DNA of 64,000 nucleotides. It comes from Kitasatospora aureofaciens. Its GTDB lineage: Bacteria > Actinomycetota > Actinomycetes > Streptomycetales > Streptomycetaceae. Below the pieces are notes generated by a model. That model was not told where the DNA came from, did not search any database, and saw only the letters and a list, made by a program, of their open reading frames with translations. Made by a program: the position numbers and the translations under genes. Positions 10,085 to 18,957 of this stretch are shown here, one piece after another. The DNA lies in contig NZ_JAHTKP010000043.1 in the NCBI RefSeq assembly GCF_019192735.1, positions 1 through 64,000 of the forward strand. The letters run 5' to 3'. How positions within the stretch are numbered: the first letter of the stretch is position 1; each line of letters starts with the position of its first letter.

Positions 10085-11377
10085 ATGACCGACACCGGCC
10101 GGCGGGTCCGTCCGTCCCGGCCCCTCACCGGGGCCCCGGCCCGCTACCCGACGGTGGCCGGCGCCGAGGCCGCGGCCCGGCGGCTGGCCCTGCGCCACCC
10201 GGACCGCTGCCGCCTGCGCGAGATCGGCCGGTCCCGGGCCGGGCGGCCCCTGCTGCTGCTCTCCATCGACCGGGGCCCGCACGCCGTGCTCGCGGTCGGC
10301 GGCCCGCACCCCAACGAGCCGGTGGGCATCGCCGCCGCGGTGCGGCTGGCCGAGCTGCTGCTGGAGCGCCCCACCCGGCCCGGCCTCTCCTGGCACCTGC
10401 TGCTCTGCCTGGACCCGGACGGCGCCGCGCTCAACGCCGGCTGGCTGGACGGCCCGCTCACCATGCGACGGCACTACGAGCACTTCTTCCGCCCGTCCTT
10501 CGAGGAGCAGCCCGAAATGCTGCCCGCCCCCGGCGCCGACCGGCGGCCGATGCCGGAGAGCCTGGCCCTGACCGGCCTGCTCGACGAACTCCGCCCGTTC
10601 CTCCAGTGCTCGCTGCACGGCGTGGACTTCGGCGGCGCCTTCGTCCAGCTCACCCGCCCGGTCCCGGGCCTGTCCGAGCGCTTCGCCCGTTCCGCCGGCC
10701 GGGCCGGCATCCCGCTCGACCTCGACTCCTTCGACGCGATCGGCTGGGCCAGCCCCGCCCCGGGCACCTACCTGATGCCCGCCCCCGGCAGCGCCGGCGC
10801 CTCCCGGGCCCTGCCGGACGAGCCGGAGCTCTCCACCTGGTCGTACGCCGCGCGGCTCGGCGCGGTGACGGCCGTCCTGGAGGTCCCGATGTGGTCCGTC
10901 GACGCGGTCGGCGACGCCCGCCCGCACCCGGCCGTCGGGCAGGCCGTCGGCGCCGCCGCCCGCACGCTCAAGGCGCGTGCCGAGGAGCTGACCGCGCTGC
11001 TCGCCCGCGTCCCCGCGCGCGCCCGCACGGAGCACGGCGCGCTGGTGCGCACCACCGAGTTCAACCTGGAGGTGGCCCCGCCGGTCGCGGACGAGTGGCT
11101 GGACCACTGGTACCCGGAGCCGCTCACGGTCTCCCGGGTGACCACCGCCGGGCTGGTCGCGGCCCGCCTCCCGCTGCGGGTGGCGTCGATGCTGCTGCGG
11201 CTGCTGGCGGACGCGCGCGGCCCGGCGGCGGACGCCGCGAGGGACCGCGCCCGGGCGATCGTCGCGGAGAGCCTGGACGAGCTGCGCCACCGGTTCGGCG
11301 CCCGCTGGGTGCCGGTCGAGGTCCAGGTGGCTCACCAGGCCCGCGCGGTCCTGACCGCCGCCGACTGCCTGCTCTGA
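10085..11377 (+). CDS. M14-family zinc carboxypeptidase-like protein
   Basis: This 430-residue protein has the zinc ligands His and Glu in GGPHPNEPVG and a third histidine in CSLHGVDFGG. The candidate catalytic glutamate lies in AVLEVPMW, which fits the M14 carboxypeptidase/amidase fold. No signal peptide is evident, so it is probably cytoplasmic. The start is ATG 10085, preceded by GCAAGGAGA. It is convergent with rodA and shares a terminator with it. A role in peptidoglycan peptide turnover is tempting given the elongation genes next door, but that is inference from neighbourhood only. Confidence 0.75.
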   Translation: MTDTGRRVRPSRPLTGAPARYPTVAGAEAAARRLALRHPDRCRLREIGRSRAGRPLLLLSIDRGPHAVLAVGGPHPNEPVGIAAAVRLAELLLERPTRPGLSWHLLLCLDPDGAALNAGWLDGPLTMRRHYEHFFRPSFEEQPEMLPAPGADRRPMPESLALTGLLDELRPFLQCSLHGVDFGGAFVQLTRPVPGLSERFARSAGRAGIPLDLDSFDAIGWASPAPGTYLMPAPGSAGASRALPDEPELSTWSYAARLGAVTAVLEVPMWSVDAVGDARPHPAVGQAVGAAARTLKARAEELTALLARVPARARTEHGALVRTTEFNLEVAPPVADEWLDHWYPEPLTVSRVTTAGLVAARLPLRVASMLLRLLADARGPAADAARDRARAIVAESLDELRHRFGARWVPVEVQVAHQARAVLTAADCLL

Positions 11378-11396
11378 GCGCTCCCGGAGACACGCC

Positions 11397-11430
11397 GAGG
11401 GCCGGCCCGGGACCACCCGGACCGGCCCTC
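11397..11430. terminator. Hairpin between the convergent M14 gene and rodA
   Basis: GAGGGCCGG and CCGGCCCTC form a 9-bp stem, extendable inward with one bulge, lying between two converging stop codons. Confidence 0.65.
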
Positions 11431-11443
11431 GCCGAACACGTCG

Positions 11444-12643
11444 TCAGGCCCCTATCGGCCGCTGGCTCCGTACCGCCTGGAGCAGCCCGATCGCGATCCA
11501 CACCGCGAACATCGACGACCCGCCGTACGAGACGAACGGCAGCGGGATGCCCGCCACCGGCATGATGCCCAGGCACATCCCTATGTTCTCGAACGCCTGG
11601 AACGAGAACCACGCGATGATCCCGGCCGCCACGATCGTCCCGTACAGGTCGGTCGCCTGCCGGGCGATCTTGCAGGCCCGCCAGAGGATCACGCCGACCA
11701 GCAGGATTATCGCCAGCGCCCCGACGAAGCCCAGCTCCTCGCCGGCCACCGTGAACACGAAGTCGGTCTGCTGCTCCGGGACGAACTGCCCGGTGGTCTG
11801 CGTCCCGTGGAACAGCCCCTTGCCGGTCAGCCCGCCCGAGCCGATCGCGATCCGGGCCTGCGCGGTGTTGTAGCCGACGCCGGACGGGTCCAGCTGCGGG
11901 TTGGCGAAGGCCGCGAACCGGTCGATCTGGTACTTGCTCAGCACCCCGAGCTTCCAGATCGCGATGCACCCCGCGGTGCCGGCCACCAGCAGCCCGAGCA
12001 CCCAGCGGTTGGCCGCACCCGAGCCGAGCAGGATGCCCAGCACGATCGCGGCCATCACCATGGTCGACCCGGCGTCCGGCATCAGCAGCACCAGGCCCAT
12101 CGGCAGGCAGGCCCAGACCAGTCCGCGGAAGACCGCCCGGTGCGAGGGGAACTCCCGCTCCCCCGCGTCCACCTGGTCCGACAGCACGACCGCCATCGCC
12201 AGCACGATCCCCAGCTTCGCGAACTCGGCCGGCTGGATCGAGAAGCCGCCGCCCAGCTGGATCCACGAGTGCGCGCCGTTGATGGTCGAGCCCACCGGAC
12301 TGAGCGTGGCCATCAGCAGCACGATGACGGCGACGTAGACGAACGGGACGAGGGTGCGGAAGCGCCGACTCCCTATCGCTATCACCACCGCACACAGCAC
12401 CAGCCCGACCACGAGGTTGGTCAGGTGCCGGTACAGGAAGTACTGCGGGTCCCCGTGGGTCAGCGACTCCCGCCCGCGGGTGGCCGACCAGACCAGCAGC
12501 GAGCTGCCCAGCGACAGGGTCAGCGCAGCCAGCAGCAGTATCCAGTCCAGCCGCCACAGCGGGGAGTCCTTGGCGAGGGCCTTGGAGACCCCGGTGCGCT
12601 GCGGCCCGAGCCGCAACTGCCGGTAGGAGCCGTACGAGCTCAT
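11444..12643 (-). CDS. rodA: Rod-shape-determining protein RodA (SEDS peptidoglycan glycosyltransferase)
   Basis: This is an approximately 399-residue polytopic membrane protein of the FtsW/RodA/SpoVE family. It has about ten hydrophobic segments and the family signature GVGYNTAQARIAIGSGG followed by a glycine-rich C-terminal PFVSYGGSS motif. SEDS proteins polymerise lipid II glycan strands together with a cognate class B PBP, here MrdA encoded immediately upstream. I prefer ATG 12643 (MSSYGSYRQL); a start at 12688 would add 15 residues of atypical sequence. It is the last gene of the mreBCD-mrdA-rodA operon. Confidence 0.92.
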   Translation of the reverse strand: MSSYGSYRQLRLGPQRTGVSKALAKDSPLWRLDWILLLAALTLSLGSSLLVWSATRGRESLTHGDPQYFLYRHLTNLVVGLVLCAVVIAIGSRRFRTLVPFVYVAVIVLLMATLSPVGSTINGAHSWIQLGGGFSIQPAEFAKLGIVLAMAVVLSDQVDAGEREFPSHRAVFRGLVWACLPMGLVLLMPDAGSTMVMAAIVLGILLGSGAANRWVLGLLVAGTAGCIAIWKLGVLSKYQIDRFAAFANPQLDPSGVGYNTAQARIAIGSGGLTGKGLFHGTQTTGQFVPEQQTDFVFTVAGEELGFVGALAIILLVGVILWRACKIARQATDLYGTIVAAGIIAWFSFQAFENIGMCLGIMPVAGIPLPFVSYGGSSMFAVWIAIGLLQAVRSQRPIGA

Positions 12644-12697
12644 GCGCCCGCCTCGCTTCGCTCGGCGAGGGCATTCACCCACGCGCACCTCTCAATG

Positions 12698-12720
12698 GTG
12701 AGCTCACTTCGCTCGCTCAC
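12698..12720. repeat. Short inverted repeat at the mrdA stop
   Basis: GTGAGC and GCTCAC flank an 11-nt centre containing CTTCGCTCG. A related CGCTTCGCTCG string lies at about 12653. The repeat overlaps the mrdA stop codon and sits in the mrdA-rodA spacer. It may be a small dispersed palindrome or a translational element; its function is unknown. Confidence 0.35.
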
Positions 12721-14987
12721 GCCCGTCCCCTTCCCGCGCCGCGCGTCGGTTCGAGCGCGGCGTCGGTTGCGGTGAGCAGGGTCTGCGGGGCCGACGGCGG
12801 CGCCGGGTCGAGGAAGACCCGCGGGGAGCCGCCGGTCACGCCCGGGTCGGCGAGCCCGGACGGGTCCGCGACGCTGTAGCCGGCCGGCTTGATGATCGCG
12901 GTGCCGTCCGGGTTGAACTTCGGCAGCTCGGCCTGCGGCGCGGGCAGCAGCGCCTTGCCGTTGTCGACGTTGCCCTTGTCGTCCACGCCGTACAGCGCCT
13001 GGTAGATCCGGCGGACGGCGTCACCGGAACCGCCGGAGCCGGTGCCGCCCTGGCTGATCGTCATGACGACCGCGTAGTCCTTGCTGTACGTGTCCAGCCA
13101 CGAGGTGGTCTGCTTGCCCTCGACCTCGGCGGTGCCGGTCTTGGCGTGCAGCTCGATCTTGTTCTGCGGCCAGCCGGCCCCGGCGAACTTCCAGGCGGCG
13201 GTACCGCTGGTGATGACACCCGCGGTGGCCTGGTCGATGTAGCTGAGCAGCTTCTGGTCGCCGGGGAACTTGCCGTCCTCGTGCGGGGCGATCTCGCGGA
13301 CGAGCTGCCCGCTCGGGCTTATCACCGCCTTGGCGATGGTCGGCCGGTAGAAAGTGCCGCCGTTGGCCAGCGCCGAGTAGATGCGGGCCATCTGGACCGG
13401 GGTGACGAGCGTGTCGCCCTGGCCGATCGCGTAGTTGACGGCGTCACCGGCGCGCATCTGGTAGCCGTCGACGCAGTTCTCCCGGGCGATCTGGTCGGAG
13501 AAGCTGTTGCCGCCCTTCTCCGCCTGCTTGCACCAGGCGTCCTTGTTGTTGTCGTAGAAGGACTGCTTCCACTGACGGTCCGGCACCCGGCCGGTGACCT
13601 CGGCCGGCAGGTCGATGCCGGTCTTGGCGCCGAGGCCGAACTGGTGGGCGGTCTTGAAGAACCAGTCGCCCGGTTCCTTCTTCGGCTTGATGCCTCCGTC
13701 CTTCATCCACTGGTCGTACGCCAGGCCGTAGAAGACGGTGTCGCAGGAGACCTCCAGCGCCCTCTCCAGGGAGATCGCGCCGAAGCTCTCGCTCTCGAAG
13801 TTCTTGAACTCACGGCCGCCGATGGTCATGGCCTTCGGGCACGCGTAGGTCCCGTCCAGCGAGTAGCCGGCCTGCACGGCGGCGGTGGTGGAGACGACCT
13901 TGAAGGTCGAGCCGGGGGCGGACTGACCCTGTATGGCCCGGTTCAGCAGCGGGAAGTTGGAGTCCTTGCTGGTCAGCGCCTGGTAGTCCTTGCCGCTGAT
14001 GCCGCCCACCCAGAGGTTGGGGTCGTAGGTCGGCGCGCTGGCCATCGCGACGATCCGCCCGGTGTGCACGTCCATCACGACGGCGGCGCCCGAGTCGGCC
14101 TCGTAGTTGCGGTTGGTGACCTTGTCGAAGGTGTTCCGGGCGTCGGCCATGGCCTGCGCCAGGTTGTCCTCGACGACCTTCTGCACCCGGGCGTCGATGC
14201 TGGTGACCAGGTTGTCGCCGGTCTGCGGGGCGACGGTGCCGGCGGTGCCGATCACCCGGCCGAGGTTGTCGACCTCCAGCTGGGTGATGCCGGCGGTGCC
14301 GCGCAGGTCGCGGTCGTACACCGACTCCAGGCCGGCCCGGCCGATCTGGTCGGCCGGCAGGTAGCGGTCCAACCCGGTCTTGTCGGCGGTCTTGCTGACC
14401 TCGTCGTCGGTGACGGGCGAGAGGTAGCCGAGCACCTGGGCCATGTTGGCGCCCTCGGCGCCGGTGTAGCGGCGTACGGCGGTGGGCTGCGCAGTGATCC
14501 CGGGGAAGTCCTCGCGGCGCTCCATTATCTGCATCGCCTGTTGGGTGGTCGCCTCCTTGGTGACCGGGATCGGCTGGTAGGGCGAGCCGTTCCAGCAGGG
14601 CTGCGGGGTCTTGGCGTCACAGAGCCGGACCTTCTCCTGCACGTCCTTGGCCGGCATGCCCAGCACCTCGGCCAGCCGGCCCAGCACCGCCTTGCCGCCG
14701 TCCCTCTGCTGGAGCAGCGAGGTGCGGCTGACCGAGACCACCAGGCGGGTCTCGTTGCCGGCCAGGATCCGGCCGGAGGCGTCCAGGATCTCGCCGCGGA
14801 CGGCCGGCTCGACCACCTCGCGGATGTGGTTGCCGGTCGCCTTGGCGGTGTAGACGCTGGCGTTGCGGATCTGCAGGTACCACAGCCGCCCACCGAGGGT
14901 GGCGAGCAGCGACAGCACCAGGATCTGCAGCACCACCAGACGGATCGTCACCCGCCGGGTACGGCCGGTCTCGGGGATGTTGCTCAC
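12717..14987 (-). CDS. mrdA: Penicillin-binding protein 2 (class B transpeptidase, elongation)
   Basis: This 756-residue protein has one N-terminal transmembrane anchor (about residues 14-34), a PBP dimerisation domain and a transpeptidase domain. The domain contains SxxK at Ser360-Thr-Phe-Lys363 (GSTFK), an SCD motif near 415 and KTG in HAKTGTAEV near 617. It cross-links peptidoglycan peptides in the elongation machinery with RodA and MreBCD. In streptomycetes these genes matter mainly for spore wall synthesis, since vegetative growth is apical. The proline-rich tail after residue about 700 is poorly conserved. ATG 14987 gives MSNIPETGRTRRVTI. Confidence 0.93.
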   Translation of the reverse strand: MSNIPETGRTRRVTIRLVVLQILVLSLLATLGGRLWYLQIRNASVYTAKATGNHIREVVEPAVRGEILDASGRILAGNETRLVVSVSRTSLLQQRDGGKAVLGRLAEVLGMPAKDVQEKVRLCDAKTPQPCWNGSPYQPIPVTKEATTQQAMQIMERREDFPGITAQPTAVRRYTGAEGANMAQVLGYLSPVTDDEVSKTADKTGLDRYLPADQIGRAGLESVYDRDLRGTAGITQLEVDNLGRVIGTAGTVAPQTGDNLVTSIDARVQKVVEDNLAQAMADARNTFDKVTNRNYEADSGAAVVMDVHTGRIVAMASAPTYDPNLWVGGISGKDYQALTSKDSNFPLLNRAIQGQSAPGSTFKVVSTTAAVQAGYSLDGTYACPKAMTIGGREFKNFESESFGAISLERALEVSCDTVFYGLAYDQWMKDGGIKPKKEPGDWFFKTAHQFGLGAKTGIDLPAEVTGRVPDRQWKQSFYDNNKDAWCKQAEKGGNSFSDQIARENCVDGYQMRAGDAVNYAIGQGDTLVTPVQMARIYSALANGGTFYRPTIAKAVISPSGQLVREIAPHEDGKFPGDQKLLSYIDQATAGVITSGTAAWKFAGAGWPQNKIELHAKTGTAEVEGKQTTSWLDTYSKDYAVVMTISQGGTGSGGSGDAVRRIYQALYGVDDKGNVDNGKALLPAPQAELPKFNPDGTAIIKPAGYSVADPSGLADPGVTGGSPRVFLDPAPPSAPQTLLTATDAALEPTRGAGRGRA

Positions 14988-15035
14988 GTCTCGTGCGCTC
15001 CAGAGTGCGGGAAGTCGGGAGGTCGGGGGGCGGGG

Positions 15036-15677
15036 TTACGGGCGCCGGGCGAAGCCGGGTCCGCGTCGCTTCTTGTAGGACGGGCCCGACGAGACATCAC
15101 GGGTGGTGCGGTAGCGGGCCAGCGTGCCCAGGCCGGGCCCGCCCTCGTCGTCGTCGCTGGCGGCAGCCGCCGGGCCGCGCCCGAAGCGGCGGCCGAGCAG
15201 CATCACCAGCGGCACCACGAACGGCGCCAGCAGCAGGTCGTACAGCAGCGCGCTGATCACCAGGCCGCCGAGGCCGACGTGCCGGGCGGCGGTGTCGCCG
15301 ACCAGCGCGCCGACGATCGCGTACAGCAGGGTGGAGGCGACGGCGGCGACGGCGACCACCAGCAGCGCGCCGGACACCGACCGCTGGCGGCCGTGGTCCG
15401 GGCGCAGCAGCCCGGCGGCGTAGCCCATCAGGCAGAGCACCAGCGCGTAGCGGCCGATCGCGTGGTCGGACGGTGGCGCGAGGTCGGCCAGCAGGCCGGC
15501 TGCGAAGCCGACCACGCAGCCGCCCTTCGGCCCGTAGACCATGGCGAGGCCGATCACCACGAGCAGCAGTATGTCCGGGGTGGCGCCGGGGAGCTGGAGC
15601 CGGCCGAAGACGCTGACCTGGAGGATCAGGCCGAGCAGGATGAGGACGGCGGAGACGGGGATGCGGGCGAGGCGCAT
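15036..15677 (-). CDS. mreD: Rod-shape-determining protein MreD
   Basis: This 213-residue integral membrane protein has five to six hydrophobic helices and a charged C-terminal tail containing SYKKRRG. MreD helps link MreC and the elongation synthases. The gene lies 3 bp downstream of mreC and upstream of mrdA, so it is within one operon. The cytoplasmic extension of about 50 residues is longer than in the enteric protein, which is usual in actinobacteria. Confidence 0.88.
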   Translation of the reverse strand: MRLARIPVSAVLILLGLILQVSVFGRLQLPGATPDILLLVVIGLAMVYGPKGGCVVGFAAGLLADLAPPSDHAIGRYALVLCLMGYAAGLLRPDHGRQRSVSGALLVVAVAAVASTLLYAIVGALVGDTAARHVGLGGLVISALLYDLLLAPFVVPLVMLLGRRFGRGPAAAASDDDEGGPGLGTLARYRTTRDVSSGPSYKKRRGPGFARRP

Positions 15678-15680
15678 GGC

Positions 15681-16646
15681 TCAGTTCCCCCCAGTGGGCT
15701 TGGCGGGCGGGGCGGCCGGGGTCGTGGTGGCGGGAGCGGCCGGTGCGGCAGGGGCGGCGGTAGCGGCCGGGGCCTGGCTCTGGGCGGGCGCGGGCGGCAG
15801 CACCCCGTCGCGCGGGTCGCTGCGCGGCGGCACGACCACGACGCCGACCAGGTCCAGCCGGGTGAACTGGACGAACGGCTCGACCAGGATGGTCTTGGTC
15901 AGCTGGCCGGCGTTGGCCTGGACCTCGACGACCTTGCCGACCGGCACCCCGGGCACGAACGGGCGGCCGCTCTGCGAGCCGAAGGTGACCAAGCGGTCGC
16001 CGGCCTTGACCTGCGCCTTGCCGTTGAGCAGGGAGACCTTCATCGGGCTGTCGCCGCCGCCGGAGGCGAAGCCGATCTCCCCGCTGCCCTCCAGCCGGGC
16101 GCCGGCGGTGAAGCCGGGGTCGGAGGCGAGCAGCACGGTGGCGGTGGTGCGGGCGACGGTGGTGATCCGGCCGACCAGGCCCTGACCGTTGATCACCGTC
16201 ATGTCGCGGGTGAGGCCGTCGTCGCTGCCGGCGTCGATGGTGATGGTCCAGGAGAAGCCCTGGGCCGGGCCGATCGCGATGACCTGGGCGGCCTTGACGG
16301 TGTAGCCGCCGGCGCCGGCGGTGCGCAGCAGGTCGTCGAGCTGCTTGGTACGGCCGGCGGCCATGTCGGAGGAGGCGAGCTTCTGCCGCAGTTCGGTGTT
16401 CTCGCGGGCGAGCTGATCGGTGCGGCCGCTGTGGGTGGCGGCGTCGCGGAAGGCCCGGACGGTGTTGGCGACCGGGTCGACGACGGTGGCGGCGCCGCGC
16501 TCGACCGGGCCGAGGACACTGGCGGCGGCGTGCCGGGCACCGCCGAGCGGGGAGCTCGCACCGCCCTTGATGTCCACGGTGATGAGCGCGAAGGCGACGG
16601 CCACCAGCAGGATGAGCAGCAGCCGGCTCTCTCGTGTGTCCCTCAC
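15681..16646 (-). CDS. mreC: Rod-shape-determining protein MreC
   Basis: This 321-residue protein has an N-terminal transmembrane segment (LLLILLVAVAFALITVDI), a coiled coil at about residues 70-105 (QLARENTELRQKL) and the periplasmic double beta-barrel region (VIAIGPAQGFSWTITIDAG). The tail is rich in Ala, Pro and Thr and is probably disordered. MreC scaffolds PBP2 and RodA outside the membrane. The gene sits between mreB and mreD on the same strand. Confidence 0.9.
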   Translation of the reverse strand: MRDTRESRLLLILLVAVAFALITVDIKGGASSPLGGARHAAASVLGPVERGAATVVDPVANTVRAFRDAATHSGRTDQLARENTELRQKLASSDMAAGRTKQLDDLLRTAGAGGYTVKAAQVIAIGPAQGFSWTITIDAGSDDGLTRDMTVINGQGLVGRITTVARTTATVLLASDPGFTAGARLEGSGEIGFASGGGDSPMKVSLLNGKAQVKAGDRLVTFGSQSGRPFVPGVPVGKVVEVQANAGQLTKTILVEPFVQFTRLDLVGVVVVPPRSDPRDGVLPPAPAQSQAPAATAAPAAPAAPATTTPAAPPAKPTGGN

Positions 16647-16744
16647 GGTGCTGGTACTGCCCCTTCGTACCTGGCCGGCCGCCGGGGCTGTGGGGCCCGG
16701 GCGGCGGCGGCCCGTTCAGTTGACTGTCGGATGTGTCGTCGGTG

Positions 16745-17782
16745 CTAACGGCGCGGCTGCGCGTCGAGTACCTGCTGGAGCGCCTCGAACTCCTCGACGC
16801 ACTTGCCGGAGCCGAGCGCGACCGAGTCGAGCGGGTTCTCGGCGATGTGGATCGGCATGCCGGTCTCGCGGCGCAGCCGCTCGTCGAGGCCGCGCAGCAG
16901 GGCGCCGCCGCCGGTGAGCACGATGCCGCGGTCCATGACGTCGCCGGCCAGCTCGGGCGGGCACTGGTCGAGGGTGGTCTTGACCGCGTCGATGATCGAG
17001 TTCACCGGCTCGTCGATGGCCTCGCGGACCTCGGCGGCGGAGATGACGACGGTCTTGGGCAGGCCGCTGACCAGGTCACGGCCGCGGATCTCGGCGTGCT
17101 CGTCCTTCTCGCCCTCCAGGCCGAAGGCGCTGCCGATGCTCATCTTGATCTGCTCGGCGCTGCGCTCGCCGAGGAGCAGCGAGTACTCCTTCTTGATGTG
17201 CTGGACGATCGCGTTGTCCAGCTCGTCGCCGGCCACCCGGATGGACTGGGCGGTGACGATGCCGCCGAGGGAGATCACCGCGACCTCGGTGGTGCCGCCG
17301 CCGATGTCGACGACCATGTTGCCGGTGGCCTCGTGGACGGGCAGCCCGGCGCCGATCGCGGCGGCCATCGGCTCCTCGATGATGTGCACCTGGCGGGCGC
17401 CGGCCTGCGAGGAAGCCTCGATGACGGCGCGGCGCTCGACCCCCGTGATGCCGGAGGGCACGCAGACGACAACGCGGGGGCGGGCCAGGTAGCGGCGGCG
17501 GTGGATCTTGAGGATGAAGTAGCGGAGCATCCGCTCGGTGATCTCGAAGTCGGCGATCACGCCGTCCTTGAGCGGGCGGATGGCGACGATGTTGCCCGGC
17601 GTGCGGCCGATCATCTTCTTCGCCTCGGCGCCGACCGCGAGGATGCCACCGGTGTTGGTGTTCACGGCGACGACGGACGGCTCGTTGAGGACGATCCCCT
17701 TGCCCCTGACGTACACCAGCGTGTTGGCAGTTCCGAGGTCGATCGCCAAGTCGCGGCCGATGAACGACAGGTTGCTCGCCAT
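16745..17782 (-). CDS. mreB: Actin-like cell-shape protein MreB
   Basis: This 345-residue protein has the complete actin-fold nucleotide motifs: DLGTANTLVYV near the N terminus, the phosphate 2 loop DIGGGTTEVAV, and the adenosine motif LTGGGALLRGL. MreB forms membrane-associated filaments that direct wall synthesis. ATG 17782 gives MASNLSFIGRDLAIDLG. It is the first gene of the leftward mre operon. A TACGAT hexamer at 17895-17900 (reading leftward) about 115 bp upstream could be a -10 element, but I could not find a good -35. Confidence 0.95.
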   Translation of the reverse strand: MASNLSFIGRDLAIDLGTANTLVYVRGKGIVLNEPSVVAVNTNTGGILAVGAEAKKMIGRTPGNIVAIRPLKDGVIADFEITERMLRYFILKIHRRRYLARPRVVVCVPSGITGVERRAVIEASSQAGARQVHIIEEPMAAAIGAGLPVHEATGNMVVDIGGGTTEVAVISLGGIVTAQSIRVAGDELDNAIVQHIKKEYSLLLGERSAEQIKMSIGSAFGLEGEKDEHAEIRGRDLVSGLPKTVVISAAEVREAIDEPVNSIIDAVKTTLDQCPPELAGDVMDRGIVLTGGGALLRGLDERLRRETGMPIHIAENPLDSVALGSGKCVEEFEALQQVLDAQPRR

Positions 17783-18022
17783 GGGGTGTAGGTGCCTTCC
17801 CGGGCTCGGAGTTCATGGGGGGTGGACGACTGCGTGCGCCCACGCTTGGGCGGAGACCAGCTGAGCTGCCTTACCGGGCCCTTGAGTCGCGTCCATCGTA
17901 GTCACGCCGCGCGGTACGGACGTCGACGTGGGGCATACCGTCCATTGTCCGGAGCGTGATCGCTTCTCCGAGCATTGGGACGCCGTGTCGGCGGTCCCAG
18001 TTCCCTATTTCACGATAAGAAT

Positions 18023-18054
18023 GCCCCGGCCGGGCCAATGGTCCCGACCGGGGC
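18023..18054. terminator. Hairpin terminator downstream of ndk
   Basis: GCCCCGGCCGGG pairs with CCCGACCGGGGC (12 bp, one G-T pair) around an 8-nt loop, 39 bp beyond the ndk stop codon. It separates ndk from the mreB leader. Confidence 0.65.
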
Positions 18055-18092
18055 AGTCCCTAGGTCCCTCGGGCGTGCCGCCCGGTGCCGGT

Positions 18093-18506
18093 TCAGGCGT
18101 GGGCGGGGAAGAAGATCTTGATCTCGCGCTCGGCGGACTCCGGGGAGTCGGAGGCGTGGATCAGGTTCTCGCGGGTGATCGTCGCGTAGTCGCCGCGAAT
18201 GGTGCCGGCTCCGGCCTCCAGCGGGTTGGTCGCGCCGGCCAGCATGCGGATGCCGCGGACGACCTCCTCCCCCTCGACGATCATCGCGATCGACGGGCCG
18301 GAGGTCATGAACTCCAGCAGCGGCTCGTAGAACGGGCGGCCGACGTGCTCCGCGTAGTGCTGCTCCAGCGTCCCCCGGTCGAAGGTGCGCAGCTCGACGG
18401 CGGTCAGCCGCCAGCCGGCCTTGCGCTCGATGCGGCTGATGATCTCGCCGGCCAGGCCGCGCTGGACGGCGTCGGGCTTGAGCAGGACGAGAGTGCGCTG
18501 GGACAC
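18093..18506 (-). CDS. ndk: Nucleoside diphosphate kinase
   Basis: This 137-residue enzyme transfers the gamma phosphate from NTPs to NDPs through a phosphohistidine. The active site His117 lies in the conserved NLIHASDSPESAEREI block, and LKPDAVQRG is at the N terminus. I chose GTG 18506 because AGGAG stands about 8 bases upstream and the protein then begins MSQRTLVLLKP as usual; the longer frame from 18536 has no support. It sits between DUF4233 and mreB. Confidence 0.95.
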   Translation of the reverse strand: MSQRTLVLLKPDAVQRGLAGEIISRIERKAGWRLTAVELRTFDRGTLEQHYAEHVGRPFYEPLLEFMTSGPSIAMIVEGEEVVRGIRMLAGATNPLEAGAGTIRGDYATITRENLIHASDSPESAEREIKIFFPAHA

Positions 18507-18605
18507 GGTGCGTCTCCTGGGGATTTGGTCCGGCATACGGTATGCGACACGGCAGAGGTTACCTTGCGTGAGCGACCTGCCGGTTCCGCTGGTCCGGGGC
18601 CTGGT

Positions 18606-18956
18606 CTAGGCCTGGGCAGCGGCTGCTTCGGCGGCGGCGCGGGCAGCCTTGAACTCGTCCACCTTGCGGCCGTAGTGCACGGAGCACCACCACAGGCCGG
18701 CGAAGACCGCGCCGAGGGCGAACATCGTCGGCAGGACGAAGCCGCTGGCGATCAGGCCGATCTGCAGCACCCAGCCGGTCGTCACCGCACCGGGCCGGTT
18801 GATCATGCCGCACAACGCGATGCACAGCGCCATGGCGATTCCGCTGACGATCCAGACCGTGGCCGTCGAGACGCTGGAGAGCCGCATCGCGACCAGCGCC
18901 GCGAAGACGATCAGGAGCGCCTCGCCGATCAGCGTGGAGGAGCAGAGCGTCCTCAT
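18606..18956 (-). CDS. DUF4233 membrane protein
   Basis: This 116-residue protein has about four hydrophobic segments and a short Ala/Glu-rich tail, matching the actinobacterial DUF4233 family that is regularly found directly after folC. Its start (ATG 18956) abuts the folC stop at 18958, so the two are translationally linked. Function unknown. Confidence 0.85.
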   Translation of the reverse strand: MRTLCSSTLIGEALLIVFAALVAMRLSSVSTATVWIVSGIAMALCIALCGMINRPGAVTTGWVLQIGLIASGFVLPTMFALGAVFAGLWWCSVHYGRKVDEFKAARAAAEAAAAQA

Positions 18957-18957
18957 G

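Noticed and set aside
13146..16748. A 1200-codon open frame on the + strand opposite mrdA-mreD-mreC.
   Set aside because: It is the antisense shadow of high-GC coding sequence; its composition is Val/Gly/Asp/Ala-rich without domains, and the opposite strand encodes clear mre genes.
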